Shown here piece after piece: positions 63,214 to 64,000 of a stretch of 64,000 nt of DNA. Within the stretch, counting starts at the first letter, position 1. Every line of letters starts with the position of its first letter. The notes under the pieces are model-generated. The model had not been told where the DNA came from and ran no database searches. It worked only from the letters and a program-made list of their open reading frames with translations. The translations under genes and the position numbers were made by a program. This DNA is from Vibrio tubiashii (GTDB lineage: Bacteria; Pseudomonadota; Gammaproteobacteria; Enterobacterales; Vibrionaceae): the NCBI RefSeq assembly GCF_028551255.1, contig NZ_CP117029.1, positions 2,046,001-2,110,000 of the forward strand, read 5' to 3'.

Positions 63214-64000
63214 ATGTGTACTGACCATAACTGGATTAACAATGCAGTCCGTAAAATCGAAGCTGACTATCAGCGTAGTGCTGATACACACCTTATCAAA
63301 CTCGATTTACCGAGCGTTGATGGCATCGACATCTACTTAAAAGACGAAAGTACGCATCCGACAGGTTCCCTTAAGCATCGCTTAGCGCGCTCTCTGTTCC
63401 TGTATGCCATTTGTAATGGCTGGGTTGGCCCAGAGACAACCATCATTGAGTCATCTTCAGGCAGTACTGCGGTTTCTGAAGCTTACTTTGCTCGCCTACT
63501 TGGCTTACCATTTATCGCTGTCATGCCAAAGTGCACTGCACGTAAGAAAATCGAGCAGATCGAATTTTACGGTGGTCAGGCTCACCTTGTAGATCGCTCA
63601 GATCAGATCTATGCAGAGTCACACCGCCTAGCTAAAGAGTTAAATGGTCACTATATGGACCAGTTTACCTACGCCGAGCGAGCAACCGACTGGCGCGGCA
63701 ACAACAACATTGCCAACTCAATTTTCAGTCAGATGGAAATGGAAGATCACTCAGTACCCGCTTGGATCGTGATGAGTCCAGGTACTGGTGGTACCTCAGC
63801 AACTATTGGTCGTTTCATTCGTTACCAACAGCACGACACCAAATTGTGCGTAGTCGATCCTGAAAACTCAGTATTCCACGACTACTTCAAAACCGGCGAT
63901 AAAAATCTAACCGGCAACAATGGAAGCAAAATTGAAGGCATAGGCCGTCCACGCGTAGAGCCAAGCTTTATTCCTGGCGTAGTTGATGAGATGCGCACCA
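63214..64000 (+). CDS. PLP-dependent cysteine synthase/desulfhydrase family protein, 5' part (CdsH-like)
   Basis: The frame opens at an ATG (63214) with AAGGAG at ideal spacing and runs past the window end, giving 262 residues without a stop. It is a fold-type II PLP enzyme: the PLP lysine is Lys54 in [13 protein letters not shown], the substrate loop is [21 protein letters not shown], and the phosphate-binding loop is [14 protein letters not shown]. The start [21 protein letters not shown] is not found in CysK. By context with the DecR-like regulator it is most likely a CdsH-type L-cysteine desulfhydrase (cysteine to pyruvate, sulfide and ammonia). Confidence 0.8.
   Translation, partial: MCTDHNWINNAVRKIEADYQRSADTHLIKLDLPSVDGIDIYLKDESTHPTGSLKHRLARSLFLYAICNGWVGPETTIIESSSGSTAVSEAYFARLLGLPFIAVMPKCTARKKIEQIEFYGGQAHLVDRSDQIYAESHRLAKELNGHYMDQFTYAERATDWRGNNNIANSIFSQMEMEDHSVPAWIVMSPGTGGTSATIGRFIRYQQHDTKLCVVDPENSVFHDYFKTGDKNLTGNNGSKIEGIGRPRVEPSFIPGVVDEMRT

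Overview
The window is a stretch of Vibrio chromosome (gammaproteobacterium; species not resolved). The gene content and order are typical of Vibrio chromosome I: csiV, ndh, ycfP/thiK/lpoB/ycfL, hinT, a chemoreceptor, a CARF-domain nuclease, fadR with the long Vibrio-type insertion, nhaB, dsbB, ftsK, lrp, ald, yfbV, ackA-pta and oppABCDF. No IS element, prophage, tRNA, rRNA or CRISPR array was seen. The only RNA gene found is the 4.5S SRP RNA (ffs).

Layout. 1-7.1 kb: the end of csiV, a GNAT acetyltransferase, ndh with a perfect FNR-type box upstream, then a minus-strand envelope cluster running hinT > COG3014 lipoprotein > ycfL > lpoB > thiK > ycfP. This is the E. coli order with nagZ missing and an extra lipoprotein added. 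7.3-20.5 kb: chemoreceptor, a stand-alone CARF-PD-(D/E)XK nuclease of the Card1/Can2 type, fadR, nhaB behind a long and probably structured leader, dsbB, ftsK, lrp and ald. Two intergenic regions here carry repeats: a MITE-like element nested in an inverted repeat, and a perfect 8-bp x 13 tandem array. 20.8-32.2 kb: ackA-pta, a membrane diguanylate cyclase overlapping tail-to-tail with a glutathionyl-hydroquinone reductase, and the five-gene opp operon. 32.8-38.7 kb: a surface lysophospholipase (VolA-like) with its FadL partner, then an NHL-propeller gene coupled to a 76-codon gene.

38.7-51.9 kb holds two tripartite efflux operons on the minus strand: a MacAB-TolC-like ABC exporter split into one ATPase and two different permeases, and a copper/silver operon. 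The copper operon runs from a small Met/Cys/His-rich protein through cusC, cusB (with two fused CusF domains) and cusA to a type-1 copper cupredoxin. Its upstream promoter has the 19-bp spacer and dyad expected for CueR control. 52-64 kb is mixed: a solute-binding protein, a probable propeller protein, a LysR regulator with a serine hydrolase, ffs, a double-SBP diguanylate cyclase, an unknown membrane protein, an alkyltransferase-like protein, ybaY, tesB, a YHYH lipoprotein, and a divergent DecR-type regulator with a cysteine desulfhydrase-like gene cut by the window end.

The strongest leads for new biology are the CARF nuclease with no CRISPR locus nearby and an atypical ligand loop, the CueR-type copper operon with tandem CusF domains and a small companion protein, the NHL/76-aa pair, the nhaB leader and the 8-bp array. 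All calls come from reading the sequence; no search was run.
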